DNA from: Bacillota bacterium
Lineage (GTDB): Bacteria > Bacillota > Clostridia > Lachnospirales > Lachnospiraceae
DNA length: 64,000 nt
Assembly: GCA_023434365.1 (NCBI GenBank)
Contig: JAEYSV010000057.1
Location: 1 to 64,000 of the forward strand
Reading direction: 5' to 3'
In this document: one piece after another, positions 42,269-50,773 of the stretch
How the letters are laid out: every line of letters begins with the position of its first letter
Position numbering within the stretch: the stretch's first letter is position 1
Made by a program: the position numbers and the translations under genes
The notes under the pieces: generated by a model
Database searches by the model: none
Seen by the model: only the letters and a program-made list of their open reading frames with translations
What the model was told of the DNA's origin: nothing

Positions 42269-43978
42269 ATGGACAAAAGAAAGCTTCTGACGGTTGCGGG
42301 AATTGGGATAGCTATGCTTATAATGATCATCAGTGTGATTGTTATGGTAGTAAACAGGCTGACTCCTAGTGATGAAATAAAGCCATTGAATGAGCATTAT
42401 TCCGTGAATGATGGCGAGGTACTTCTTTTTATGGAGAATTATATATATGAAAAGAGAGGCTTAATATTTGATAATACGGTATATGTAGATTATGAGACAG
42501 TAGAATCTGCAGTGAATCATAGGATGTACTGGGATGCCAAAGAGAATGTTTTACTTTATACTACACCAACAGAGGTTATTAAGGCGAGTGTTGGTGAAAA
42601 AAAATACTATATTAACAAAAGTGAAGTTACAACAGAGTACACGATTGTAAAGTCTACTGGAGATCAGGTGTATGTGGCATTACCATTTATTAAGGAGTTT
42701 TCAAATCTGGAGTACAAAGAATTTGATAATCCGAAAAGAGTAATTTTTTCTTGTAATTGGGGAAAAGAATTTTTATATGCAGATGCACAACGTGTAACGG
42801 CCATTCGTGTTGAAGCGGATATTAAAAGTCCGATATTACAGGATGTTGAAGACGGTGCTAAGCTAGTTTATACACCGGACATGGAGTCCAAAGGTGGATT
42901 CAGTAAAGTAATGACCGAAGAAGGGGTAATTGGTTACGTACGAGAGAAATACATATCAGAAAGTTATCATGAGAAGATGACAAATGATTATGTTGAACCA
43001 GAATATCCATCCATCCATCGTAATGATAAGATTAACATGGTTTGGCATCAGGTGTTTAAGAAAGAGGCAAATGATTCGCTTTTAGAATTACTGGAGTCTA
43101 CAAAAGGAGTCAATGTTATTTCTCCGACTTGGTTTACAGTAATTAACAATAATGGCGATATTTCTTCATTGGCAAACGAAAAATATGTGGAACGGGCACA
43201 TAATGCAGGAATTGAGGTATGGGCACTGATCGCTGATTTTGGAGATAATGTGTCAGTTGATATGAAAGAGGTACTTTCCTATACTTCGAAACGTGAGAAA
43301 TTAATTAATGCCCTCATTTCTGAAGTAATCAAATATAACATAGATGGTATTAATATCGATTTTGAGAAAATACCGTCAGAGGCAGGAAGAGATTTTATTC
43401 AGTTTATTCGAGAACTATCAATAAAATGTCGAGGAAATTCAATTGTGCTTTCTGTGGATAACTATGTTCCGATGCAGCACACTGCATTTTATGATAGAGA
43501 AGAACAAGGAAAAATAGTAGATTATGTAATTACAATGGCGTATGATGAGCATTATGCAGGGTCAAAAGAAGCAGGTAGTGTATCTTCGATTTCCTATGTT
43601 CAGAATGCGGTAGACAAAATTGCAGAGCAGGTTCCAGAGAATAAGATTATTATGGCGTTACCTTTTTATTCTCGTTTGTGGAAAGAAACGGGTACTGGGG
43701 ATAATATAGAGCTTAGTTCAGAAGCCTACTCGATGGTAAAAGCAGAAAAGATACTTAAAGATGAAGGCGCCGAAGCTTCATGGAATGAAGAAGTAGCTCA
43801 AAATTATGCGCAATTTGAAAAAGATGGAGCAACATATCGTATCTGGTTAGAAGATGAGGAATCATACAAATATAAGCTGGAAGCAGTATTTAGTAAAAAT
43901 ATCGCTGGCGTGGCAGCATGGAAATTAGGCCTTGAAAAAGCGCAAATATGGGACTTGATCGCTAAGTATATTAATTAA
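42269..43978 (+). CDS. Membrane-anchored GH18 cell-wall/spore-lytic glycosidase
   Basis: 569 residues from ATG 42269 with a GGGAGG site. One N-terminal membrane anchor (about 7-28), a copper-amine-oxidase-N-like domain (about 45-165), an SH3b domain (about 170-230) that binds wall polymers, and a GH18 barrel of the YaaH/SleL/YdhD type. The catalytic stretch DGINIDFE places D364 and E366 as key residues. It probably cleaves peptidoglycan N-acetylglucosaminyl bonds outside the membrane, in spore germination or wall turnover. A TATAAT at 42182-42187 may be its -10. Confidence 0.88.
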   Translation: MDKRKLLTVAGIGIAMLIMIISVIVMVVNRLTPSDEIKPLNEHYSVNDGEVLLFMENYIYEKRGLIFDNTVYVDYETVESAVNHRMYWDAKENVLLYTTPTEVIKASVGEKKYYINKSEVTTEYTIVKSTGDQVYVALPFIKEFSNLEYKEFDNPKRVIFSCNWGKEFLYADAQRVTAIRVEADIKSPILQDVEDGAKLVYTPDMESKGGFSKVMTEEGVIGYVREKYISESYHEKMTNDYVEPEYPSIHRNDKINMVWHQVFKKEANDSLLELLESTKGVNVISPTWFTVINNNGDISSLANEKYVERAHNAGIEVWALIADFGDNVSVDMKEVLSYTSKREKLINALISEVIKYNIDGINIDFEKIPSEAGRDFIQFIRELSIKCRGNSIVLSVDNYVPMQHTAFYDREEQGKIVDYVITMAYDEHYAGSKEAGSVSSISYVQNAVDKIAEQVPENKIIMALPFYSRLWKETGTGDNIELSSEAYSMVKAEKILKDEGAEASWNEEVAQNYAQFEKDGATYRIWLEDEESYKYKLEAVFSKNIAGVAAWKLGLEKAQIWDLIAKYIN

Positions 43979-44121
43979 GAATATAGAAACAAATACTAGA
44001 TGCTAATAATAAGATTTAAAGATACCATAATCAGGATGCCAGAGCATTCTTGAACAAGAAAAGAATAAGAAGCAGGACCATTTCATAGAATAAACTAAGA
44101 TGCTTTTAAATGATGTTTTTA

Positions 44122-44165
44122 TCAGTAGTAGAGTAAAAGCGCTCAAATTTGCTTTCTACTACTGA
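44122..44165 (+). promoter_or_regulatory. Hairpin upstream of the amidase gene
   Basis: TCAGTAGTAG pairs perfectly with CTACTACTGA across a 24-base apical region that pairs partly. No T run follows. It may end the GH18 transcript or shape the amidase leader. The rest of 43979-44195 holds nothing I can name. Confidence 0.4.
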
Positions 44166-44195
44166 AGATCACGTTATGTGACGGATAGGAGCAGT

Positions 44196-44894
44196 ATGAA
44201 GAAATATCTTTCCTTAGTTTTTATGATAATGGTCCTTTTGAGTGTTTCTATTCTTGCGAAACAAACGATTCCTGTTTTCTCCCTGCATCAGGCACCAGCT
44301 GAAGTACCAAAGCAGCTTGTAGTAATTGATCCTGGTCATGGAGGTAGAGATCCAGGAAAGGTAGGAGTAAACAATGCCCTTGAAAAAGAAATCAATCTTG
44401 CAATTTCATATAAGGTAAAAGCCTTGCTAGAACAGAATGATTTTGAAGTGATATTAACAAGACAAACAGATGAAGGCTTATATACTGATTCGGATGTTAG
44501 TAAAAAAAGTGGCGATATGAGGCGAAGGGTAGCTATAATAAATGATAACGATCCTATTGTAGCGGTAAGTATTCATCAGAATAGTTTTCCTGATGAAAGC
44601 TGTAAAGGAACCCAGGTTTTTTACCATGTGAATTCTCCAAATGGCAAAATGTTTGGAGAGCTGATGCAACAAGCAATTGAAGAAACAGTAAACAATGGAA
44701 AACACAGAAGTGCGAAATCAAATAACAATTACTATATGTTAAAAAATACCGAATGCCCAACTGTAATTGTAGAATGCGGGTTTTTATCTAATTATGAAGA
44801 ATGTGAATTATTATGTACAGAGGAGTACCAAGATAAAATTGCATGGGGAATCTATATGGGAATTGTCCGTTATATTAATAAATCGGAGGGTTAA
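44196..44894 (+). CDS. cwlD: N-acetylmuramoyl-L-alanine amidase (CwlD-like)
   Basis: 232 residues from ATG 44196, which has AGGAG four bases upstream; an in-frame GTG at 44178 lacks one. N-terminal signal anchor (about 3-20), then an Amidase_3 zinc domain: IDPGHGGRDPG (zinc His), E in LEKEINLAIS, SIHQNSF (second His) and VECGFLSN with the catalytic Glu. It cleaves the lactyl-peptide bond of peptidoglycan. The small, repeat-free form is that of CwlD, which prepares muramic lactam in spore cortex. The GH18 gene upstream fits a spore role. Confidence 0.88.
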   Translation: MKKYLSLVFMIMVLLSVSILAKQTIPVFSLHQAPAEVPKQLVVIDPGHGGRDPGKVGVNNALEKEINLAISYKVKALLEQNDFEVILTRQTDEGLYTDSDVSKKSGDMRRRVAIINDNDPIVAVSIHQNSFPDESCKGTQVFYHVNSPNGKMFGELMQQAIEETVNNGKHRSAKSNNNYYMLKNTECPTVIVECGFLSNYEECELLCTEEYQDKIAWGIYMGIVRYINKSEG

Positions 44895-44951
44895 TCAGTG
44901 GTTGTACAAAAATTGATTCTCAGCTGAGCGTAATGGAAGTTGTGATGATAC

Positions 44952-44980
44952 TTGCGACAAGAGTTTTACTATGGTATAAT
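44952..44980 (+). promoter_or_regulatory. Sigma-A promoter of tsaC/sua5
   Basis: TTGCGA (44952-44957), 17-bp spacer, TATAAT (44975-44980). Transcription starts near 44987, which excludes a TTG at 44997 as start codon because there is no room for a ribosome site. Confidence 0.8.
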
Positions 44981-45017
44981 CGCCCCATGAAAGCACTTGA
45001 AGAAAGCAGGGAGTCTC

Positions 45018-46076
45018 GTGAAGACTATTATAGAAACGGTAAATTTAGAGGAACCAGAAAGAGATGTAATAACAAAGGCAGCCGAAATTATTAAACAAGG
45101 CGGATTAGTCGCATTTCCAACTGAAACAGTATATGGTTTAGGAGCAGATGGTTTAAAAGAGGAAGCGGCTAACAAGATTTATCAAGCGAAAGGACGGCCG
45201 AGTGATAATCCATTAATCCTTCATATTGCAAGTTGTGAAGCAATGAATCAGCTGGCTAGAGAAATACCAATGAAGGCCTGGTTACTAGCAAATCATTTTT
45301 GGCCAGGTCCACTTACTATGGTACTAAAGAAAAAAGAGGGTGTTCCTGATCAGACAACAGGAGGGCTTAAGACGGTAGCGATTCGAATGCCTAATCATCC
45401 TGTTGCATTAAGTTTAATCAAAGAATCTGGATGTGTGATTGCAGCACCAAGTGCAAATACATCAGGGAAACCTAGTCCAACGTTAGCAGAGCATGTCTAT
45501 CATGATCTGAATGGTAAGGTTGATATGGTATTAGATGCAGGACCAGTAGGCATTGGAATTGAATCGACAATTGTTGACTTAACGGAGGACATACCGGTAA
45601 TCTTACGGCCAGGATATATTACAAAAGCTATGCTTGAGGAAGTTGTCGGCCAGGTTACAATGGACAAAGCAATTATGGCAGATAATACAGATAAACAGTT
45701 AAAGCCAAAGGCTCCGGGTATGATGTATAAACATTATGCACCAAATGGTGAACTGATTATATATGAAGGAGCCATTGAAAAGGTTTCCAAAGCAATTAAT
45801 CAGTCAGCAAGTGAAAAGGAAGCTATGGGATACAAAACTGGTATTATTGCTACAGAAGAGTCAAAAGATAAGTACCACTCTGGAGTGGTAAAGACAATAG
45901 GCTCCAGAAAAAATGAAGTAAGCATAGCGCAGGGATTATATGCGGTACTTCGAGAATTTGACAGCTTAGGATGCGAATATATTTATGCAGAAAGTTTTCA
46001 GGGAAATGAGTTTGGACAGGCAATTATGAATCGTTTGTTGAAAGCGGCAGGCCATCATATCATAACACTTACTTGA
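45018..46076 (+). CDS. L-threonylcarbamoyladenylate synthase (Sua5 type)
   Basis: 352 residues from GTG 45018, preceded by AGGGAG. It makes threonylcarbamoyl-AMP from threonine, bicarbonate and ATP for the t6A37 modification of tRNA. YrdC domain (about 10-200) with FPTETVYGLGADG, KGRPSDNPL, and SANTSGKPSPT; the C-terminal Sua5 domain (about 240-350) makes it the long form. First gene of a tsaC - arginine phosphatase - rpiB cluster, as is common in Firmicutes near the atp operon. Confidence 0.93.
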   Translation: MKTIIETVNLEEPERDVITKAAEIIKQGGLVAFPTETVYGLGADGLKEEAANKIYQAKGRPSDNPLILHIASCEAMNQLAREIPMKAWLLANHFWPGPLTMVLKKKEGVPDQTTGGLKTVAIRMPNHPVALSLIKESGCVIAAPSANTSGKPSPTLAEHVYHDLNGKVDMVLDAGPVGIGIESTIVDLTEDIPVILRPGYITKAMLEEVVGQVTMDKAIMADNTDKQLKPKAPGMMYKHYAPNGELIIYEGAIEKVSKAINQSASEKEAMGYKTGIIATEESKDKYHSGVVKTIGSRKNEVSIAQGLYAVLREFDSLGCEYIYAESFQGNEFGQAIMNRLLKAAGHHIITLT

Positions 46077-46107
46077 TAAAAGAATGGTCTGCAATAGGGT
46101 GAATTCT

Positions 46108-46560
46108 ATGAAAGATTATCAGAGGCTCATTTTTGTATGTACCGGGAATACATGTCGCAGTCCAATGGCACAACGAATATATCAGCAATTGGACGATATG
46201 AAGACAATCGAAGTAATTAGCAGAGGATTGGTCGTACTATTTCCGGAACCCGCAAATCCAAAAGCATGTACGGTGATGCAAAATCATGATATGGATCTTG
46301 TTGATCACCAGTCAATAGCGCTTACAGAAAATGATATAATAGATAAAACATTAATATTGACAATGACGAACAAACAAAAGGAGATAGTTCTTGAAAAATT
46401 CCCTTTATCTACACAGGTCGCTACATTAACGGAATACGTAGGACAAGAGGGCGAAGTAACCGATCCATATGGAGGAAGTTTGGTCGATTATGAAGATTGT
46501 TATCTGGAATTATCCAGATTAGTAAAAAAACTAATATACGTAATGAACGAGGAGGACTAA
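46108..46560 (+). CDS. Low-molecular-weight phosphatase, YwlE-type protein arginine phosphatase
   Basis: 150 residues from ATG 46108 with an AGGGTGA site. The P-loop is CTGNTCRSP. The Thr just before the second Cys is the residue known to give YwlE its phosphoarginine specificity; tyrosine phosphatases have a bulkier aliphatic there. The general-acid loop is DPYGG near residue 118. It would remove arginine phosphate marks set by McsB, which is not encoded in this window. Located between tsaC and rpiB. Confidence 0.85.
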   Translation: MKDYQRLIFVCTGNTCRSPMAQRIYQQLDDMKTIEVISRGLVVLFPEPANPKACTVMQNHDMDLVDHQSIALTENDIIDKTLILTMTNKQKEIVLEKFPLSTQVATLTEYVGQEGEVTDPYGGSLVDYEDCYLELSRLVKKLIYVMNEED

Positions 46561-46563
46561 TTA

Positions 46564-46992
46564 ATGATAGCATTAGGATGTGACCATGGTGGATATGAAC
46601 TGAAGGTGGAGATAATCAAATATCTTGATAGTAAAGGAATTGCATATCAGGATTTTGGATGTGATAGCAGTGAGTCGGTTGATTATCCAGTATATGCTAG
46701 AAAAGTTGCAAAAGCCGTGGTATCCGGTGCATGTGAAAAAGGAATTCTTATTTGTGGAACTGGGATAGGAATCTCGATTGCAGCAAACAAAGTAAAAGGA
46801 ATTCGTGCTGCGCTATGTCATGACTGCTTTAGCGCGCAGGCGACAAGAGAACATAATGATGCGAATGTGTTAGCCATGGGAGCAAGAGTAATAGGTTCCG
46901 GATTGGCTATAAAAATAGTTGAAACTTTTTTGGGAGCAGAATTCTCTAATGATGAGAGACATATTAACCGTATTTCTCAAATTGAAGAGTAA
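46564..46992 (+). CDS. rpiB: Ribose-5-phosphate isomerase B
   Basis: 142 residues. Interconverts ribose 5-phosphate and ribulose 5-phosphate. Family marks GCDHGGYELK at the start, CGTGIGISIAANK with the catalytic Cys, and HNDANVLAMGARVIG. GGAGG site; three bases after the phosphatase stop, so cotranscribed. Confidence 0.95.
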   Translation: MIALGCDHGGYELKVEIIKYLDSKGIAYQDFGCDSSESVDYPVYARKVAKAVVSGACEKGILICGTGIGISIAANKVKGIRAALCHDCFSAQATREHNDANVLAMGARVIGSGLAIKIVETFLGAEFSNDERHINRISQIEE

Positions 46993-47017
46993 GCTATGAG
47001 ATAATTCAGATATAAAA

Positions 47018-47070
47018 ATAAAGCCACAACAACTCTATTTCTTATTGTTCAGAGTTTGTTGTGGCTTTAT
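47018..47070. terminator. Terminator between convergent rpiB and the DUF402 gene
   Basis: ATAAAGCCACAACAACTCT (47018-47036) pairs with AGAGTTTGTTGTGGCTTTAT (47051-47070) with one bulge. On the minus strand a T-rich tail follows. The right arm lies inside the DUF402 coding region, so that gene's last codons encode half of its own terminator. Confidence 0.82.
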
Positions 47071-47554
47071 AATTATGCTCAGCCTGATTAATGATATGTT
47101 GATAATATGTGAAGTTACCCTGATAGAGTTTATTTAACAAGTGGTTAGTAAGGCGTACAATATCGCAAACCATTTCCGTGGAAAGAAGACCTTGTTCGAG
47201 GGCATCTGCAACTTCATCAAGATCCACAACTTTATACGAGCCGTCTTCATAAATTAATAGATCAACCAATAAATCTGTGACAAGCAGGGAGTTGTTCTCA
47301 TTACTATAATCAGAGGTAATGATATCAACATACCAGTATACGACATTATCATTAATATCATATACTTTACTGATTTTGTAGCCATCATCTAATAGGTATA
47401 GGCTTATTCCTCTTGCAATATCGCACCGTGGTTTAAGAGAATTCCAACTTGTAATGATAGTATTATTATTGCACATAATAAGCGTATCATCTTTTAAATA
47501 AATTGTCTCTTGTGGAATTAACCGTTTACGGTAAATTTTCGTTTTAGTATTCAT
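47042..47554 (-). CDS. DUF402-family protein
   Basis: 170 residues. The DUF402 beta-barrel fold is shared with FomD-type and nucleotide-phosphatase proteins; the YWYVDIITSDYS and LLVTDLLVDLLIYEDG strands carry the Asp residues that bind metal in relatives. Probably a cytoplasmic nucleotide or phosphate-ester hydrolase, substrate unknown. AAGGAG site. It stands alone, facing away from the atp operon. Confidence 0.82.
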   Translation of the reverse strand: MNTKTKIYRKRLIPQETIYLKDDTLIMCNNNTIITSWNSLKPRCDIARGISLYLLDDGYKISKVYDINDNVVYWYVDIITSDYSNENNSLLVTDLLVDLLIYEDGSYKVVDLDEVADALEQGLLSTEMVCDIVRLTNHLLNKLYQGNFTYYQHIINQAEHNYKATTNSEQ

Positions 47555-47644
47555 AAAATTCTCCTTATAGGATATTTTGTTTAGTATACCACGTATTATT
47601 CATTTTAGAAATAATAAAAATGAAATAACTACCAATTCAATTTG

Positions 47645-47673
47645 TTGGACAAATTGGTGTTTAATGTTATAAT
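47645..47673 (+). promoter_or_regulatory. Sigma-A promoter of the ATP synthase operon
   Basis: TTGGAC (47645-47650), 17-bp spacer, TATAAT (47668-47673), 90 bp before the first gene. Confidence 0.75.
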
Positions 47674-47762
47674 ATCGTTAACGCATTTTTTAGGTAACAT
47701 TTTTACTATTTTAGTTTATCTAATGATGAGAATACAAAGGTTCCTAAGAAGGGAGTATGATT

Positions 47763-48047
47763 GTGAAGGATAAGGCGGTTATTAAGGCTCTTGCAATGAT
47801 TGCACAGATAGGTATCAGTATGCTTACTCCGATTTTTCTTTGTCTTTTTTTAGGATACTTTATTGATCAGCATTTTAATACTAAGGTTTGGATTATTGTT
47901 TTTTTATTCTTGGGAATTATAGTAGCATTTCGCAATGTATATTACCTGACAAAGCAATTTTATGCTAAGGAAAAAGAACGGGAAGATGCGGAGCTAAAAT
48001 ATTTTGAGGATTTGAAGAGAGAACGTGAGCAGAATAAAAAACTATAA
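47763..48047 (+). CDS. atpZ: AtpZ/AtpI-type small membrane protein
   Basis: 94 residues from GTG 47763, seven bases after GGGAG; ATG 47757 in frame is too close to that site. Two membrane spans (about 10-32 and 38-58) and a charged C-terminal tail. AtpZ proteins lie at the head of atp operons and are thought to help c-ring assembly or Mg/Na uptake. Confidence 0.8.
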   Translation: MKDKAVIKALAMIAQIGISMLTPIFLCLFLGYFIDQHFNTKVWIIVFLFLGIIVAFRNVYYLTKQFYAKEKEREDAELKYFEDLKREREQNKKL

Positions 48048-48090
48048 TAAATTAATGATATTTGGTCGATTATAATAGGAGACTGTCTTT

Positions 48091-48477
48091 ATGAAAGAAG
48101 AAAAGAAAATTTTTGTGGAAATGTTGCTAGGAATAGCAATTTCTTCCACTATCATTAGTGTAATAGGATCAATATTTGCAAGTCCTTGGTTTACTTTTAC
48201 ACTTGGAACTTTACTAGGTGCAGCAGTCGCTTCGGTAGCATTAATTCATCTTTATAACTCCATTAATAGAGCAATTGATATGGATGAAAAAAGTGCACAG
48301 AAAAAGATTCAAAAAACGGCACCGTTACGAGTGATGTTTATGGGATTAGCTCTTGTAATAGGCATACTATTACCTGGGATATTTAATATATTAGGTATCT
48401 TGCTTGGTGTAATGGCTTTGAAATTTGCCGCGTATTTACAACCGCTTATCCATAAAATAATGGCATCAAAAATTTAA
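48091..48477 (+). CDS. atpI: ATP synthase subunit I
   Basis: 128 residues, four membrane spans. AtpI acts as assembly factor for the c ring, notably in sodium-type enzymes. Preceded by AGGAG and placed directly before atpB. Confidence 0.82.
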   Translation: MKEEKKIFVEMLLGIAISSTIISVIGSIFASPWFTFTLGTLLGAAVASVALIHLYNSINRAIDMDEKSAQKKIQKTAPLRVMFMGLALVIGILLPGIFNILGILLGVMALKFAAYLQPLIHKIMASKI

Positions 48478-48496
48478 CGAAAAGGTAGGTGAGAAA

Positions 48497-49264
48497 GTGG
48501 AAAGCCAGATTGCATTTTTAGCTGCTAAATTGCTCAGTAGCCCAGAAGTAGAAACAACAACAGATTCGGCTATTGATATTGGGATAAATGGGTATTATTC
48601 ATACACAGTTTTTGGTCAGACTTTTTGGTTAACCAATACGCATATAGGTGTTTTGTTGGTAATGGTGTTATTAATAGTATTTGCAATTTTTGCGAACAGA
48701 GCAATAAAGAAAGCAAATCCGACGAGACCGCCAGGCATGTTCTTAAATGTTGTCGAGTTATTAGTCGAAAAGGTTGATGAGCTAACGAGAACCAGTATGG
48801 GCGAAAAACATGGGTGGAAGTTCTCTAATTATATCGGAACGTTATTTGCCTTTATATTGATTGCTAATATCTCTGGTTTAGTAGGGCTCCGTTCGCCTAC
48901 TGCAGACTATGGCGTAACCTTGTCTCTTGGATTAATTACATTCTTTTTAATCCACTATAACGGATTCAAGTATCAGAAATTCGGACACATTACTGGTTTG
49001 TTTAAACCGTTACCATTCTTATTTCCGATAAACCTAATAGGTGAGATTGCCACCCCGTTATCTTTATCACTACGTTTGTTTGGTAATGTATTATCCGGTA
49101 CAGTTATGTTAGGTTTAATTTATGGATTGGTGCCTGTTGTGGGTACCTTATTATGGCCTGCAGCACTACATGCATATTTTGATTTGTTCTCTGGAGCAAT
49201 TCAGGCATACGTATTCTGTATGTTGACCATGGTATTTATATCTCAAACATTTGATTCAGAGTAG
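48497..49264 (+). CDS. atpB: F0 subunit a
   Basis: 255 residues, GTG start after AGGTGAG. Five to six membrane spans; the stator arginine is in LSLRLFGNVLSG (about residue 195) and the last helix holds the usual QAYVFCML. It forms the ion half-channels against the c ring. Confidence 0.95.
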   Translation: MESQIAFLAAKLLSSPEVETTTDSAIDIGINGYYSYTVFGQTFWLTNTHIGVLLVMVLLIVFAIFANRAIKKANPTRPPGMFLNVVELLVEKVDELTRTSMGEKHGWKFSNYIGTLFAFILIANISGLVGLRSPTADYGVTLSLGLITFFLIHYNGFKYQKFGHITGLFKPLPFLFPINLIGEIATPLSLSLRLFGNVLSGTVMLGLIYGLVPVVGTLLWPAALHAYFDLFSGAIQAYVFCMLTMVFISQTFDSE

Positions 49265-49307
49265 TTATTAAGTAAATTAAAAAATTATTTTTAAGGAGGA
49301 AACATAA

Positions 49308-49568
49308 ATGTTAGATGGAATTACAGGAGTAGATTTAATAAAAGCATGTTCAGCAATTGGCGCAGGGCTTGCAATGATCGCAGGTATTGGTCCTGGTATT
49401 GGACAAGGTATTGCAGCAGGTCATGGTGCATCAGCAGTAGGACGTAATCCAGGTGCAAGAGGTAATATTATGTCAACCATGTTATTAGGTCAGGCAGTTG
49501 CTGAAACAACAGGTTTATATGGTTTAGCTGTTGCGATAATTTTATTATTTGCAAATCCACTTCTCTAG
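49308..49568 (+). CDS. atpE: F0 subunit c, sodium-binding type
   Basis: 86 residues, two helices. Ion site residues P29, Q33, V64, E66, T67 and Y71 match, one position shifted, the sodium ligand set known from Ilyobacter and Acetobacterium c rings. The polar loop is GRNPGA. The ring turned by this subunit should therefore move Na+. A strong AAGGAGGAAACATAA site suits the high copy number of c. Confidence 0.95.
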   Translation: MLDGITGVDLIKACSAIGAGLAMIAGIGPGIGQGIAAGHGASAVGRNPGARGNIMSTMLLGQAVAETTGLYGLAVAIILLFANPLL

Positions 49569-49633
49569 AATCTGGTAGCTTACTAAAAAGACACATAGTG
49601 TACTGTGTGAACGAAGCGAAAGGAGGCTAAAAG

Positions 49634-50221
49634 GTGGGTAATATTTTTTTATTGGCAGCAGACGGTATAAAAAACGCAGCCGCTGAGGCTACTCCAACAC
49701 CAATCGTGGACCGAATTTTTGGTTTAGATGGTCAGTTGATCGCAGATACGATTATCCTAGCGCTTGCTGTTTTCGTGTTATTTTTTGCATTATCTTATCT
49801 ACTATTTAATCCAGCGAGACAGTTATTAAAAGCACGACAGGATTTTGTTGCTAGCGAGCTTTCTAAGGCAGAGCTTGATAAAATAAAAGCGGATAAATAT
49901 AAAAAAGAATATGACGCAAAACTCAAACAAGTAGATAAGGAAGCGGAAGAATTATTAAGTGCTGCTAGAAAAAAAGCTATTAAGCGTGAAAATGATATTA
50001 TAAACGAAGCAAAAGAAGAAGCAAGTCGTATCTTAGATCGTGCGATGAAAGAAATCGAATTAGAAAAGAACAAGGTGCAAAGTGAAGTAAGACAAGAAAT
50101 GATTACTGTTGCTTCCGTAATGGCAAGCAAATTCGTTGCGGTATCCTTGGATGAAAATAAGCAGAATCAATTAATTGAGGAAGCGTTAAAAGAAATGGGT
50201 GATGCAACATGGCAAAGTTAG
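49634..50221 (+). CDS. atpF: F0 subunit b
   Basis: 195 residues, GTG start after AGGAGG. One N-terminal membrane span (about 33-55) and a long charged coiled coil that forms the peripheral stalk. It overlaps atpH by 13 bp. Confidence 0.93.
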   Translation: MGNIFLLAADGIKNAAAEATPTPIVDRIFGLDGQLIADTIILALAVFVLFFALSYLLFNPARQLLKARQDFVASELSKAELDKIKADKYKKEYDAKLKQVDKEAEELLSAARKKAIKRENDIINEAKEEASRILDRAMKEIELEKNKVQSEVRQEMITVASVMASKFVAVSLDENKQNQLIEEALKEMGDATWQS

Positions 50222-50742
50222 TATCTAAGACCTATGGAGAAGCCTTATTCGAACTTTCGATAGAAGAAAAGAACCTTGATCTAGTAACGGAAGAAGTCAA
50301 GCTTGTAATAGAAGTCTTAAGCCAAAATGATGACTTGTTACGATTGCTCAATCATCCCAAAATATCAAAAGAGGAAAAACTGACAGTCATTGAGAATATT
50401 TTTAAAGGGCGCATGAGTGACACTTTGGTGGGCTTCTTGGTTATTATTGTCGATAAGGGTCGGTATAATGAACTGCATTCAATCTTTGAGTATTTTTTAG
50501 CATGTGTACGAGAGCATAAAAGTATTGGTGTTGCCTATGTTACGAGTGCGATGGAACTATCAGACACACAAAAAAATGCTATTACAAATAAGCTACTAGC
50601 TACTACAAAATATGTTCAGTTTGAGATGAATTATATTGTAGATAGCTCTATTATTGGTGGATTAGTGATACAAATTGGAGACCGTGTTGTGGATAGTAGT
50701 ATTCAAACACAAATTAAGACTTTAACAAAAGCCTTAGCCTAA
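50209..50742 (+). CDS. atpH: F1 subunit delta
   Basis: 177 residues, soluble, helical N-terminal domain with the family start YGEALFELS and the C-terminal IIGGLVIQIGDRVVDSSIQ signature. It joins F1 to the peripheral stalk. Confidence 0.94.
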   Translation: MAKLVSKTYGEALFELSIEEKNLDLVTEEVKLVIEVLSQNDDLLRLLNHPKISKEEKLTVIENIFKGRMSDTLVGFLVIIVDKGRYNELHSIFEYFLACVREHKSIGVAYVTSAMELSDTQKNAITNKLLATTKYVQFEMNYIVDSSIIGGLVIQIGDRVVDSSIQTQIKTLTKALA

Positions 50743-50773
50743 AATATAAACAGAAAGAAGGTGCATCTGTATC

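Noticed and set aside
44987..45017. Alternative TTG start (44997) for the threonylcarbamoyl-AMP synthase
   Set aside because: The strong promoter puts the transcript's first base near 44987, leaving no room for a ribosome site before 44997. GTG 45018 has AGGGAG.
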